Translations under genes and position numbers: made by a program
Assembly (NCBI GenBank): GCA_036268875.1
Contig: DATATI010000091.1
Span: 139,513 to 203,512, forward strand
From: Polyangia bacterium
GTDB taxonomy: Bacteria > Myxococcota_A > Polyangia > Fen-1088
Direction: 5' to 3'
DNA length: 64,000 nucleotides
Notes under the pieces: model-generated
What the model was told of the DNA's origin: nothing
What the model saw: only the letters and a program-made list of their open reading frames with translations
Databases searched by the model: none
Shown here: positions 18,730 through 27,834 of the stretch, one piece after another
How the letters are laid out: each line of letters starts with the position of its first letter
Numbering within the stretch: the first letter of the stretch is position 1

Positions 18730-20046
18730 ATGCCGCAGGCGACAACCAAACCGGCCAGCGTGCTTCTCGTCGGTGGCGGCGGGCGGGAACACGCCCTGGC
18801 CTGGAAGCTGGCGCAAAGCCCGCGGGTGGCGCGCATCGTGGCCGCGCCCGGCAACCCGGGCATCGCGGGCGTGCCGAAGACGACCTGCCTGCCGATCAGC
18901 GCCGAGGCCGTCGCCGAGTTGACCGCCTTCGCCGTCAGCGAGCGGATCGATCTGGTGGTGTGCGGTCCCGAGTCGGCGCTGGTGGCGGGCCTGGGCGATG
19001 CCATGGGCGCCGCCGGCGTCGCCTTCTTTGGTCCGTCGCGCGCCGCCGCCGAGATCGAAGGATCGAAGGCCTATGCCAAACGGTTGATGACCGGGGCCGG
19101 CGTGCCCACCGCCGCCTTCGGTGTCTTCGATGACGTCGCCGCCGCCGAAGCGTTCATCGACCAGCAGCGCGGCGCCGTGGTGGTGAAAGCCGACGGGCTC
19201 TGCGCCGGCAAGGGCGTCATGGTCACCAGCAACGCCGCCGAGGCAAAGGCCGCCGTGCGCTTGTTGATGGCCGACCGCGCCTTCGGCGAAGCGGGCGCGC
19301 GCGTGGTGATCGAAGAACGGCTCAGCGGTCGCGAAGTGTCGATGATGGCCCTGTGCGACGGCGAGCGCTTGCAATTGCTGGCCTCGTCGGAAGACCACAA
19401 GGCGGTCGGTGACGGCGACGTCGGCCCGAATACCGGCGGCATGGGGACGTATTCACCGTCGCCGCTGGTCAGCGACGCGCAAGCCGCGCGCATCGTGGAG
19501 ACGATCTTCTTGCCGACGGTGCGGGCGCTGGCCGCCGACGGGCGGCGCTTTGTCGGCCTGCTGTACGGCGGCTTGATGCTGACCGCCGACCGCGGGCCGA
19601 TGGTGATCGAATGGAACTGTCGTTTCGGCGATCCAGAGACGCAGTCGGTGCTGATGCGTCTCGATGACGATCTGTATCCCTGGCTGCTGGGCGCGGCCAA
19701 CGGACAGCTGCCGGCGGGGGCGCTGCGCTGGCGGCCCAGCGCCGCCGTGTGCGTCGTCCTGGCGGCGGCCGGTTATCCCGGCAAGGTGCGCGGCGGCGAT
19801 GTCATCGAAGGCGTGCCGCCGCCCAGCGACGAGGTGGTGGCCTTTCACGCCGGCACGCGCCGCGCCGGTCCGGGCGATGCCACCGTGGGCGGACCGTGGC
19901 TGACCTCGGGTGGGCGGGTTCTGGGTGTCACCGGCCACGGCAGCGATCTGACGGCGGCGCGGGCCCGCGTGTACGGGGCGATCAAGCAAATTCATTTTTC
20001 CGGTATGCACTATCGAACTGACATCGGGATGCGAGGAGATCCATGA
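18730..20046 (+). CDS. purD: Phosphoribosylamine-glycine ligase PurD
   Basis: A 438-residue ATP-grasp ligase joining glycine to phosphoribosylamine in purine synthesis. Landmarks are LLVGGGGREHALAWKL at the start, GPSRAAAEIEGSKAYAK, VVKADGLCAGKGV, GPNTGGMGTYSP and EWNCRFGDPETQ. The ATG follows purH by 4 bases, and its stop overlaps purE (ATGA). Length and motifs are intact. Confidence 0.97.
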   Translation: MPQATTKPASVLLVGGGGREHALAWKLAQSPRVARIVAAPGNPGIAGVPKTTCLPISAEAVAELTAFAVSERIDLVVCGPESALVAGLGDAMGAAGVAFFGPSRAAAEIEGSKAYAKRLMTGAGVPTAAFGVFDDVAAAEAFIDQQRGAVVVKADGLCAGKGVMVTSNAAEAKAAVRLLMADRAFGEAGARVVIEERLSGREVSMMALCDGERLQLLASSEDHKAVGDGDVGPNTGGMGTYSPSPLVSDAQAARIVETIFLPTVRALAADGRRFVGLLYGGLMLTADRGPMVIEWNCRFGDPETQSVLMRLDDDLYPWLLGAANGQLPAGALRWRPSAAVCVVLAAAGYPGKVRGGDVIEGVPPPSDEVVAFHAGTRRAGPGDATVGGPWLTSGGRVLGVTGHGSDLTAARARVYGAIKQIHFSGMHYRTDIGMRGDP

Positions 20047-20555
20047 GCGACGTGGCAATCATGATGGGGTCGAAGTCCGATCTCGAGACCATGCGGCCGG
20101 CGGCGAAGATTCTGCAGTCGCTGGGCCTGTCGGTTGACGTGCGCGTGCTGTCCGCGCACCGCACGCCCGAGCACGCCGCGGCCTTCGTGCGCGAGGCGAC
20201 CGCCGGCGGAACCAAGGTCTTCATCTGCGGCGCGGGCGGCGCGGCTCACCTGGCCGGTGCCGTCGCCGCGCACACCCTGGTGCCGGTGATCGGCGTGCCC
20301 ATCGCTTCGGGCGCGTTGCAGGGCTTCGATTCGCTGCTGTCGACGGTGATGATGCCGCCGGGGATGCCGGTCGCCACGGTGGCGGTGGGCGGCGCCGAGA
20401 ACGCCGGCCTGCTGGCGGCGCAGATCATCGCGCTCGCCAATCCGACGGTGGCCAAAGCGGTCGCCGCCGAGCGCGAGTCGCGTCGCCGCAAGGTGCTGGA
20501 GAGCGACGCCGAGGTGCGCGGCGGTTTTGGCGGAGGCAAGCCCAACGCCGGCTAA
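20043..20555 (+). CDS. purE: N5-CAIR mutase PurE
   Basis: A 170-residue class I PurE with GSKSDLETM (phosphate loop), the catalytic SAHRTPE and [13 protein letters not shown]. It isomerises N5-carboxyaminoimidazole ribotide to CAIR in the cytoplasm. PurK, its usual partner, is not in this window. It is translationally coupled to purD. Confidence 0.97.
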   Translation: MSDVAIMMGSKSDLETMRPAAKILQSLGLSVDVRVLSAHRTPEHAAAFVREATAGGTKVFICGAGGAAHLAGAVAAHTLVPVIGVPIASGALQGFDSLLSTVMMPPGMPVATVAVGGAENAGLLAAQIIALANPTVAKAVAAERESRRRKVLESDAEVRGGFGGGKPNAG

Positions 20556-20564
20556 GATCCCACC

Positions 20565-21170
20565 GTGGCCCACGCATTTGCTGAAGAGATCGTCTTCGCC
20601 GCCGCGGCGCTGCGGCGCGGGGAGATCGTCGCCTACCCGACGGAGACGTTCTATGGCCTGGGCGTCAACGCGCTGGATGAACTGGCGCTGGCCCGCCTGC
20701 GGCAACTGAAGGGACGCGGCGACAAGGCGATGTCGGTGCTGGTCGGCGGCGACGCGCTGGGCACCATGATCGATTCGCTGTGCAAGACCGTGCCGGTGGC
20801 GGCGCAGCGGCTGATGGACAAGTACTGGCCGGGGCCGCTGACCCTGGTGCTGCCGGCGCGGCGCGGGTTACCGTCGCCGCTGGTGGCCAACGGTTTCGTG
20901 GCGGTGCGTGAATCGCCGCACCCGACGGCGCGCGCGTTGGTGGCCGCATTCGGCGGACCGATCACCGCCACCAGCGCCAACCTGACCGGCGGCGCGCCCG
21001 CCACCACGCCGGAAGCCGTGGACGAAGTCTTCGAAGGGCGGTGCCGCGTCCTGCACGGCGGCGCCACCGCAGGCGGCGCGCCCAGCACCATCGTTCGGGT
21101 GCGCGGCAGCCGCCTGGAAATTTTGCGCAAGGGCGTGCTGCCCATCTCCGACAGCGAGCTGGAATCGTAA
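20565..21170 (+). CDS. tsaC: L-threonylcarbamoyladenylate synthase (TsaC/Sua5 family)
   Basis: A 201-residue YrdC-domain protein from a GTG. It has PTETFYGLG, the KGR nucleotide motif, YWPGPLTLVL, ITATSANLTGG and STIVRV. It makes the threonylcarbamoyl-AMP used for the t6A modification at tRNA position 37. The usual VRxPxHP loop reads VRESPHP. The length matches TsaC/YwlC without the extra Sua5 domain. It lies 9 bases after purE. Confidence 0.92.
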   Translation: MAHAFAEEIVFAAAALRRGEIVAYPTETFYGLGVNALDELALARLRQLKGRGDKAMSVLVGGDALGTMIDSLCKTVPVAAQRLMDKYWPGPLTLVLPARRGLPSPLVANGFVAVRESPHPTARALVAAFGGPITATSANLTGGAPATTPEAVDEVFEGRCRVLHGGATAGGAPSTIVRVRGSRLEILRKGVLPISDSELES

Positions 21171-21189
21171 TTTTTCAGGAGAAGCAGTC

Positions 21190-22506
21190 ATGGCCGAGAT
21201 CGCTCCATTCGCCGGATTCCGTTACGACCTTGATCGCGTCGGCGACGCCGCGCGCGTCTTGGCCCCTCCGTACGACGTCATCAGCGAGACGGAACGGCTG
21301 GGTCTAGAGGCGCGCCACGGGCAGAACGTGGTGCGCGTCGAGCTGCCGCGGGGGGAGGGCGACGGGCGATACGCCAATGCCGCCGGTCTACTGGACACCT
21401 GGATCGCCGAAGGGATCTTGCGCCAGGACAGCCAGCCGGCGTTCTACCGATACGAACAGCAATTCACCTGGCCACCGGACGGCGGACGGCGGTACGTGCG
21501 CAAAGGGTTTTTCTGCCTGCTGCGCCTCGAGCCGTTCGACGCGCGGGTGGTGCTGCCGCACGAGCAGACGCTGTCGGGGCCGAAGGAGGATCGGCGCAAG
21601 CTGCTGGCCGCCACGCGCACGCACATCTCGCAGGTGTTTGGGCTTTACCGCGATCCCGACGGCGCCACCGAAGAGCCGCTGGCCTTTGCCGAGACCGCGG
21701 CGCCGGTGCTGGACGCCACCACGCCCGACGGTTGCCGCCACCGTCTGTGGATGCTGACCGATCGCGAGCGCATCGGGCAGGTGGCGGCGGCGCTGCGCAA
21801 CCGGCAGATCCTGATCGCCGACGGCCATCACCGCTATGAAACCATGCTGAACCTGCGCGCCCAGCTGCGCCCGAAGGATCGCCCGCCCGGGCACTCGGCG
21901 GCGGATTGGGGCGCGGTGTTCCTGGCGCGCGCCGAAGATCCCGGCCTGCTGGTGCTGCCCACCCATCGCCTGGTGCGCAACCTGCCGGCGTTCGACCTCG
22001 GCGCCTTGCGCGCGGGCGCGGCGCCGGCCTTCGAGGTCAAACAGTCCGACGAGGCCGACGTCGCCGCCATCGAGGCGCGCCTGCAACGCGAGGGCGAGCG
22101 GCGCGTGACCTTCGCCGCGCGGGCCGCCGGCGAAAAGCAGACCACCTGGCTTGGTTTGAAGGACGGCGTTGATCTGTCGGCGCTGGGTTCACCGGCCCTG
22201 CGCGAACTGGACGTGACGGTGCTACACGGGGTGCTGCTGGCGCCGCTTTTGGGCGTCGACGCTTCGGCGATGGCCAATCAGGCGTACCTCGGGTACACGC
22301 ACAGCACGGCCGAGGCGCTGGCCGCTGTGTCGTCGGGCCAGGCGCAAGGCGCGTTCTTCATGAACGCCACCAAGGTCGAAGACGTCCTCCAGGTGTGCGA
22401 AGAAGGCTCGATCTTGCCGCAGAAATCGACCTATTTTCAGCCCAAGCTGGCCACCGGCTTGGTCATGAATCGGATCAACCCCGATGCTGACGTCGCCGGC
22501 GCCTGA
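21190..22506 (+). CDS. DUF1015 family protein
   Basis: A 438-residue member of the DUF1015 family: the start IAPFAGFRYD, LAPPYDVIS, YRYEQQF, the IADGHHRYETM motif (the family's best-conserved site) and FMNATKVEDVLQVCEEGSILPQKST near the C-terminus. One archaeal relative is an ADP-dependent serine kinase, but the bacterial function is generally unassigned. A good ribosome-binding site (CAGGAGAAGC) precedes the ATG. Its end overlaps the next gene by 23 bases. Confidence 0.88.
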   Translation: MAEIAPFAGFRYDLDRVGDAARVLAPPYDVISETERLGLEARHGQNVVRVELPRGEGDGRYANAAGLLDTWIAEGILRQDSQPAFYRYEQQFTWPPDGGRRYVRKGFFCLLRLEPFDARVVLPHEQTLSGPKEDRRKLLAATRTHISQVFGLYRDPDGATEEPLAFAETAAPVLDATTPDGCRHRLWMLTDRERIGQVAAALRNRQILIADGHHRYETMLNLRAQLRPKDRPPGHSAADWGAVFLARAEDPGLLVLPTHRLVRNLPAFDLGALRAGAAPAFEVKQSDEADVAAIEARLQREGERRVTFAARAAGEKQTTWLGLKDGVDLSALGSPALRELDVTVLHGVLLAPLLGVDASAMANQAYLGYTHSTAEALAAVSSGQAQGAFFMNATKVEDVLQVCEEGSILPQKSTYFQPKLATGLVMNRINPDADVAGA

Positions 22507-23248
22507 CGGTCTGGTCCCCGGTGAATACACCACCGACACGCTGTTGCGCGGTCGGATCACGCTGCTGCAGCCGGCGCGCGGGTTTCGATCCAGTCTGGAT
22601 CCGGTGTTATTGGCCGCCTTCGTGGCGCCCCCGTTTGGCCGGGTGCTCGACATCGGCTGCGGCACCGGCGCGGTGGCGTTCTTATTGATGGCCACCGACG
22701 CCGTGGCGAGCGGGGTGGGCGTCGAGCTGCAGCCACGCCTGGCGTCCTTGGCGCGGGCGGCGGCGGTCCACAACGGATTCGCGCCGCGCCTGGAGATTAT
22801 CGAGGGCGACGTGCGCGCGCTGGGCGGCCAGCGGTTGCCGCCCGGGTCGTTCGATCTGGTGGCGACCAACCCGCCATTTCGTTTGCCCAGCAGCGGCCAC
22901 ACCTCGCCGGACGGCGAGAGGGCGCGTGCCCATCACGAGATCACCTTGACCCTGGCCGAGTGGACCGCCATCGCCGCGCGGTCGGTGCACGTTGACGGCC
23001 GCGTGGCGGCGATCTTCGCCGCCGATCGCTGCGACGAATTGCGGGCGCAATTCAACGCGCACGGCCTGCACCCGACCCGGATGCGTCTGGTGCACCCGCA
23101 CGCCGATGGACCCGCCACGCGCGTGCTGATCGAGGCGCGGCCGAAGGCGATGCGCACGTTCTTCATCGAGCCGCCGCTGATCATCCACGGGGCGGGCGGG
23201 CAGCGTTTCTCCGACGAGGTCGCGCGCATGCTGGGCGAGCGGCTTTGA
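22484..23248 (+). CDS. TrmN6-like adenine N6 methyltransferase
   Basis: A 254-residue Rossmann-fold methyltransferase. Motif I is LDIGCGTGAVAFLL (SAM site), and motif IV is TNPPF, the signature of N6-adenine and glutamine methyltransferases. N-terminal TLLRGRITLLQPARGFRSSLDPVLLA matches the TrmN6/YfiC group, which methylates A37 of tRNA1Val. The target is inferred by family only. It overlaps the DUF1015 gene; the nearby tsaC also serves tRNA position 37. Confidence 0.82.
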   Translation: MLTSPAPDGLVPGEYTTDTLLRGRITLLQPARGFRSSLDPVLLAAFVAPPFGRVLDIGCGTGAVAFLLMATDAVASGVGVELQPRLASLARAAAVHNGFAPRLEIIEGDVRALGGQRLPPGSFDLVATNPPFRLPSSGHTSPDGERARAHHEITLTLAEWTAIAARSVHVDGRVAAIFAADRCDELRAQFNAHGLHPTRMRLVHPHADGPATRVLIEARPKAMRTFFIEPPLIIHGAGGQRFSDEVARMLGERL

Positions 23249-23273
23249 GCGCGGCCGGTGATAAAGTCGTCCG

Positions 23274-24311
23274 ATGCGCATCGCCCAGCTGGTCGGCGTC
23301 CGTCAGTTTCGCCTGATCGACGGAACGCCTCCGGAGCCGGCGCCGGGCGAGATCCAGGTTCAGGTGCAAGCGGTAGGCGTCTGCGGCTCCGACGTGCATT
23401 CGTATTCCGAGGGTGGCATCGGCGATACGCCGGTGCTGTATCCGACGGTGCTGGGTCACGAGCCGGCCGGCGTGGTGGCCAAGCTGGGCCCGGGCGTCTC
23501 CGGCTGGAGCGTCGGCGACCAGGCGGCATTCGAGCCGTCGCTGTTTTGCTATCACTGCCCCTATTGCCTGCGCGGCCGGCAGAACTTGTGCACCGAGATG
23601 CGGTTTCTCAGCACGCCCGGCGGCGAGCCGGGATTTTTCCGTGATCGGCTGAATTTGCCGGCGGCGAATCTGCTGGCTTTGCCCAAGCCGCTGACCGTCG
23701 TCGAAGGCGCGCTGGTCGAGCCGCTGTCGATCGCCCTGCACGCCATGAAGCTGGCCTCGCCGGTGCTGGGCGAGACCGCCGCCGTGTTCGGCGCCGGCCC
23801 GATCGGTCTTTTGACCATCGCCGCGCTGAAACTGGCCGGCGTACGTCGGGTGTGGGCCGTTGAACCTTTGGCCCACCGACGGGCGCTGGCCACCGCGCTC
23901 GGTGCCGACGCCGTGATCGATCCAGCCGTCGTCGATCCCGGCGCGACCATCGCGCGCGAGTCGGGCGGCCTGGGCGTGAGCATGGTCTATGACTGCGCCA
24001 CCAAGGCCGACACCACCGACCACAGCCTGCGCGCCGCCGCCCCGGGCGGCCGGGTGGTGTTGACCGGCATCCCCTCCGAATTGCGCGTCAGCTTCGACGT
24101 GCACCTCTGGCGACGCAAGGAACTGGCCATCTGGCAAGTGCGCCGGTCCAACGACGAGATGGCCGCCGCCCGCGATCTCCTGGCCCAGCACGGCCGGCTG
24201 TTCGCGCCGCTGGTCACCCACAACCGCTCAATCGAAGACGTGGCCGGTGCCTTCGCGCTGATCGAACATTACGACGACGGCGTCGGCAAGTTGTTGCTGC
24301 GGTTCGATTGA
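23274..24311 (+). CDS. Zinc-dependent medium-chain alcohol/polyol dehydrogenase
   Basis: A 345-residue MDR enzyme. Catalytic zinc ligands are Cys37 (VGVCGSDVH), His62-Glu63 (GHEPAG) and the later VEPLSIALHA Glu. The structural zinc site has Cys92, Cys95, Cys98 and Cys106. The NAD site is GAGPIGLL. Overall it resembles sorbitol/threonine dehydrogenases; the substrate cannot be assigned. It starts 25 bases after the methyltransferase, so it may be co-transcribed. It converges with the OmpA-type gene across 269 bases. Confidence 0.88.
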   Translation: MRIAQLVGVRQFRLIDGTPPEPAPGEIQVQVQAVGVCGSDVHSYSEGGIGDTPVLYPTVLGHEPAGVVAKLGPGVSGWSVGDQAAFEPSLFCYHCPYCLRGRQNLCTEMRFLSTPGGEPGFFRDRLNLPAANLLALPKPLTVVEGALVEPLSIALHAMKLASPVLGETAAVFGAGPIGLLTIAALKLAGVRRVWAVEPLAHRRALATALGADAVIDPAVVDPGATIARESGGLGVSMVYDCATKADTTDHSLRAAAPGGRVVLTGIPSELRVSFDVHLWRRKELAIWQVRRSNDEMAAARDLLAQHGRLFAPLVTHNRSIEDVAGAFALIEHYDDGVGKLLLRFD

Positions 24312-24580
24312 TCACCCGCTCGCGGCACGGGGGATTTGTGCCGTGCGCCGGCTACGCGTGGTCGGGTCCTGTCACTGCGTGGACGCCTTCCCAGCGGGTC
24401 CCCTCCACTCCGCGCCACCCGCCCACGCTGCGCCGGCTGGCAACAAGAGCACCGACCGTGAGTATCGAAAAGGATCCGGATCGGATCGATCGTTCAATCG
24501 TGGGCATAGGCGTAGCGACAGCGAAGCCGGCGCGCACCGCACAGCCAACCGCCAATCCGCCGCGTCCCGCCGACGACGAT
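24312..24580. other. Intergenic gap between convergent genes
   Basis: 269 bases between the convergent dehydrogenase and OmpA-type genes. A weak 6-bp hairpin (24323-24328 with 24338-24343) follows the dehydrogenase stop without a T run. I see no RNA gene, repeat or coding frame of convincing quality. Confidence 0.5.
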
Positions 24581-25465
24581 CTAGCTTTTCGGCGCCGCCG
24601 CCGCGCCGGTCACCACCGGCGGCGTCTCTTTCAGCGCGTCGTCGATGGGCGGCAGATCGTCCAGGTTCGGTACCAAGGTGATTTCGATGCGGCGATTCTT
24701 CGCCTTGTTCACGGCCGTGTCGTTGGCCGCCACCGGCGACTGATCGGCGTAGCCGGCCGCCGACAGACGCTTGGGCTCCATGCCGCTGCCGATCATGAAG
24801 TTCACCACCTCCACCGCGCGCGCCGTCGATAGATCCCAGTTCGAACGGTACTTGGCCGACTTGATCGGAATGTTGTCGGTGTGGCCGGCGACCTGAAAAT
24901 TGCGATTGGGGATGTCTTTCAGCACCACGGTCACCTGGCGAAGGGCGTCCTGGCCTTCTTTCTTCAGCTCGGTCTTGCCGGGGTCGAACAGGATCTGATC
25001 ACCCAGGCGCACGATCATCCGGTTGTCGCGTAATTCAACCTGCAGCTTGCCGGCGTCGGTCAGGCTCTTGAACTGGGCCACCAGCTTGCGGAACTGCGCC
25101 GCCCGCGCCTCGGCCAGGGCCTGCGCCTTGCGCAGCTCTTCCATGCGCTTGCGCGCCTGCTCCAGCTCGCCGCCCATGGTGCCGCGTTCGTTCTCCAGCC
25201 GGGAGACGTCCTGGCCCAGCGACTCGAGCTTCTTCGACAGCACCGAGATGCGGGCGTCGCGCGTGTCCGAGTCCTTGGCGTGGTCGTTCTTCTCTTTTTC
25301 CAGGGCGTTTTGCGTCTCGGCCAGCTTTTGCTTCTGGTCGTCGCGGTCGCGCAAGGCGGCGTTGTAGACCTCCTTGTCGACGCCGCAGGCGCCGGCGCTG
25401 AGGGCGAGAGCCAGCGCGACCGCCGGCAAGAACAGGCTGGGGGAACGGGGGATCGACGTGATCAT
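24581..25465 (-). CDS. OmpA-family lipoprotein with coiled coil
   Basis: A 294-residue lipoprotein (lipobox LSAGAC, Cys27). Residues about 30-130 form a long charged coiled coil, followed by an OmpA/MotB peptidoglycan-binding domain (about 150-275: ILFDPGKTELKKEG, VAGHTDNIPIKS, NWDLSTARAVEVVNFMI, NRRIEI). It probably tethers outer membrane to cell wall; the layout resembles flagellar-type or gliding-associated OmpA proteins, but no motility genes are close. The ATG overlaps the upstream small gene (ATGA). The C-terminal 25 residues are an Ala/Pro tail. Confidence 0.9.
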   Translation of the reverse strand: MITSIPRSPSLFLPAVALALALSAGACGVDKEVYNAALRDRDDQKQKLAETQNALEKEKNDHAKDSDTRDARISVLSKKLESLGQDVSRLENERGTMGGELEQARKRMEELRKAQALAEARAAQFRKLVAQFKSLTDAGKLQVELRDNRMIVRLGDQILFDPGKTELKKEGQDALRQVTVVLKDIPNRNFQVAGHTDNIPIKSAKYRSNWDLSTARAVEVVNFMIGSGMEPKRLSAAGYADQSPVAANDTAVNKAKNRRIEITLVPNLDDLPPIDDALKETPPVVTGAAAAPKS

Positions 25466-25758
25466 CTGATTGCTCCTTTTCCGCTGGTCCGGGTCATGGT
25501 GCGGGCGGCGCCGCCGCCGTAGACACGATCCAGGATGGCGTCCAGTTGGCGGGCGGCGATGGGATTTCCGCCGTCTTCGAAATCCCAGCCGAGCTGCGCG
25601 TTCAAGCGCGCCCGCACGGCGTCGCGCCCGTGCCCCAGGCGATGCAAGAGACCGGCGCGGTCTTCCAGCTCGCTGAGGTACATCGCCTCACGCTTGGCCT
25701 TCAGCGTGCGGGCATGCTCCGGGTTGCGCTTGGGTTCCATCCAATCGAAGGCCGGCAT
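25462..25758 (-). CDS. Small conserved protein of unknown function
   Basis: A 98-residue helical, charged protein without a signal peptide: helices around 10-35 (RTLKAKREAMYLSELEDRA) and 40-55, then a short Gly-rich stretch. I do not recognise a family. It is coupled by a 4-base overlap to the OmpA lipoprotein downstream and lies 40 bases after mazG, so all three may form one operon. Confidence 0.6.
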   Translation of the reverse strand: MPAFDWMEPKRNPEHARTLKAKREAMYLSELEDRAGLLHRLGHGRDAVRARLNAQLGWDFEDGGNPIAARQLDAILDRVYGGGAARTMTRTSGKGAIR

Positions 25759-25798
25759 GGCGGCACTGTATCTCTGTTCGTCGCGGGTGGCTGCTATT

Positions 25799-26656
25799 TC
25801 AACCCGACAACTTCGGCGATTGCAGGGACAGCTTGGCGGCCTCCCACAGGCGGTCCTGTTCCTCGGCGGACGCGTCGGCGACGGCGCGTCCTTGCGCCGC
25901 CAGCGCTTTTTCGATCTGGCCGAAACGGGCGGCGAAGCGATCGGTCGCCGCGCGCAGCGCCGATTCGGCGTCGATGTTCAGCTTGCGCGACAAGTTGGCG
26001 ACGGCCAAGAGCACGTCGCCCAGCTCATGTTCCATCGCCGCGCGATCGCCGGACTGCCACGCTTCGTCCAGCTCGCCTAGCTCTTCGTTGATCTTGGCGC
26101 GCGGGCCGGCGGCGTCGGGCCAGTCAAAGCCGACCGCGCCGGCTTTTTCGCCGGCCCGGGTGGCGCGCAGCAACGCCGGGGCGCTGCGCGGAATGCCGTC
26201 CAGGGCGCCGTGCTTTCCCTTCTCGGCCTTCTCGGTGGCTTTGAGCTTGGCCCAGTTCGCCAGGACGTCGTCGGCGTTTTTGGCCACCACCTTGCCGAAG
26301 ACGTGCGGGTGGCGGCGCACCAGCTTGGTGACGATGCCGCGGGCGACGTCGTCGATGCCGAAGGCGCCCTCGGTGTGGCGCAGCTCTGATTGGAAGACGA
26401 TCTGCAACAGCAGATCCCCCAGCTCCTCGCCATGATCGGCCACGTTGCCCGAGGCGAGGGCGTCGACCACCTCGTAGGTTTCTTCGACCAGGTAGGGGAC
26501 CAGCGTGGCCAGGGTCTGTTCGCGATCCCAGGGGCAGCCGCCGGGAGCCAGCAGGCGTTGCATCAGGCCCACCAGCTTGCTCACCTCGGCGCCGGTTTGT
26601 TTGCCGGGCAGCGGCGTCAAGTCGGGCAGGGGATTTGTCGTCGGGGGCGTGGACAC
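25799..26656 (-). CDS. mazG: Nucleoside triphosphate pyrophosphohydrolase MazG
   Basis: A 285-residue tandem-domain MazG, the usual length. The N-terminal domain has GGCPWDREQT, the metal motif EETYEVVDAL and EELGDLLLQIVF; the C-terminal domain has FDWPDAAG, KINEELGELDEA and HELGDVLLAVAN. It hydrolyses non-canonical or excess NTPs to NMPs and pyrophosphate. The GTG start is divergent from phoH across 63 bases. Confidence 0.94.
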   Translation of the reverse strand: MSTPPTTNPLPDLTPLPGKQTGAEVSKLVGLMQRLLAPGGCPWDREQTLATLVPYLVEETYEVVDALASGNVADHGEELGDLLLQIVFQSELRHTEGAFGIDDVARGIVTKLVRRHPHVFGKVVAKNADDVLANWAKLKATEKAEKGKHGALDGIPRSAPALLRATRAGEKAGAVGFDWPDAAGPRAKINEELGELDEAWQSGDRAAMEHELGDVLLAVANLSRKLNIDAESALRAATDRFAARFGQIEKALAAQGRAVADASAEEQDRLWEAAKLSLQSPKLSG

Positions 26657-26719
26657 CTCGGCCAGTCTACACGTTGAACCGGCCCATCCCGCGTGCTATC
26701 CACAACGGGAGCCGCGCAT

Positions 26720-27793
26720 TTGAGCAGCAATCGATCTACGTCCGTCACGCCCCCCGTCCCTGCCAGTCCAGTCGGTGGTGGCGCCTCGGGCGATGCCAGC
26801 ACCGGCGACGGTCCGCGGCCCATCACCGAACGCCTGGTGCTGGACGACAACCGGGTGGCGTTGGCCGTGTACGGCGAGCGCAACGCCAATTTGAAAATTG
26901 TCGAGCGTCACACCGGCGGCCAGCTTCACGCCCGCGGCAACGAACTGACCATCGTCGGCCTGCCCGACGACGTGGTCATCGCGCGGCGCCTGATCGAACA
27001 GCTTTACAGCATGGCGCGCGGCGGATCACCGATCAGCCCCGAGGACATCGGACGGGCCGCCATCGCCTTGCGCGCCGACAGCGGCGTGGATCTTCGCGAC
27101 GTCTTCAGCGACACGATCCTGGTGGCCGGCCGCGCGCGGCCGATCGCCCCCAAGGGCCTGGCGCAAAAACGTTACGTCGACGCCATCCGCGACTTTGACA
27201 TCGTCTTTGGCATCGGCCCCGCCGGTACCGGCAAGACCTATCTGGCCATGGCGCTGGCCATCCGCGCCTTGATGGAAAAACAGGTCAAACGCATCATTCT
27301 CACTCGCCCGGCGGTGGAGGCGGGCGAGCGCCTGGGCTTCCTGCCCGGCAGCATGGAAGAAAAAATCTCTCCGTATTTACGACCGCTTTACGACGCCCTT
27401 CACGACATGATGGACTTCGAAAAAGCCGATCAACTGCTGGCTCGAGGCCTGATCGAAGTGGCGCCCATCGCCTTCATGCGCGGACGCACGCTGAACGATG
27501 CCTTCGTCATCCTGGACGAGGCGCAGAACACCACCGGCGAGCAGATGAAGATGTTCTTGACCCGTCTTGGTTTCGAATCAAAGGCGGTGATCACCGGCGA
27601 CGTCACGCAGATCGATCTGCCGGACAACCGTCGTTCGGGTCTGACCGAGGCCGAGGCGCTGTTGTCGGGGATCGAGGGGATCGCCTTTCGTTATTTCACC
27701 GAGGTGGATGTGGTGCGCCACCCGCTGGTGCAGAAGATCATCAAGGCCTACGACCGCCCGCCCGGCGACCGGCCCCCCGGCGAGCGCCGCTGA
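26720..27793 (+). CDS. phoH: PhoH-family ATPase (YbeZ-like)
   Basis: I prefer the TTG at 26720, preceded at 9 bases by GGGA; a GTG at 26693 is possible. The 357-residue product has a Gly/Ser-rich N-terminal segment, a KH-like region (about 45-105), then a P-loop NTPase with [11 protein letters not shown] (Walker A) and [12 protein letters not shown] (Walker B), plus [11 protein letters not shown]. YbeZ-type PhoH proteins work with the endoribonuclease YbeY in rRNA processing, and ybeY lies two genes downstream. Confidence 0.92.
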   Translation: MSSNRSTSVTPPVPASPVGGGASGDASTGDGPRPITERLVLDDNRVALAVYGERNANLKIVERHTGGQLHARGNELTIVGLPDDVVIARRLIEQLYSMARGGSPISPEDIGRAAIALRADSGVDLRDVFSDTILVAGRARPIAPKGLAQKRYVDAIRDFDIVFGIGPAGTGKTYLAMALAIRALMEKQVKRIILTRPAVEAGERLGFLPGSMEEKISPYLRPLYDALHDMMDFEKADQLLARGLIEVAPIAFMRGRTLNDAFVILDEAQNTTGEQMKMFLTRLGFESKAVITGDVTQIDLPDNRRSGLTEAEALLSGIEGIAFRYFTEVDVVRHPLVQKIIKAYDRPPGDRPPGERR

Positions 27794-27834
27794 ACACATC
27801 AGCTGGCCGTCCGGATCCTTGATACTCTCAGCGC

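Noticed and set aside
24312-24580. Possible RNA gene in the gap after the alcohol dehydrogenase
   Set aside because: I could not fold a cloverleaf or find a terminator-promoter pair; only weak hairpins.
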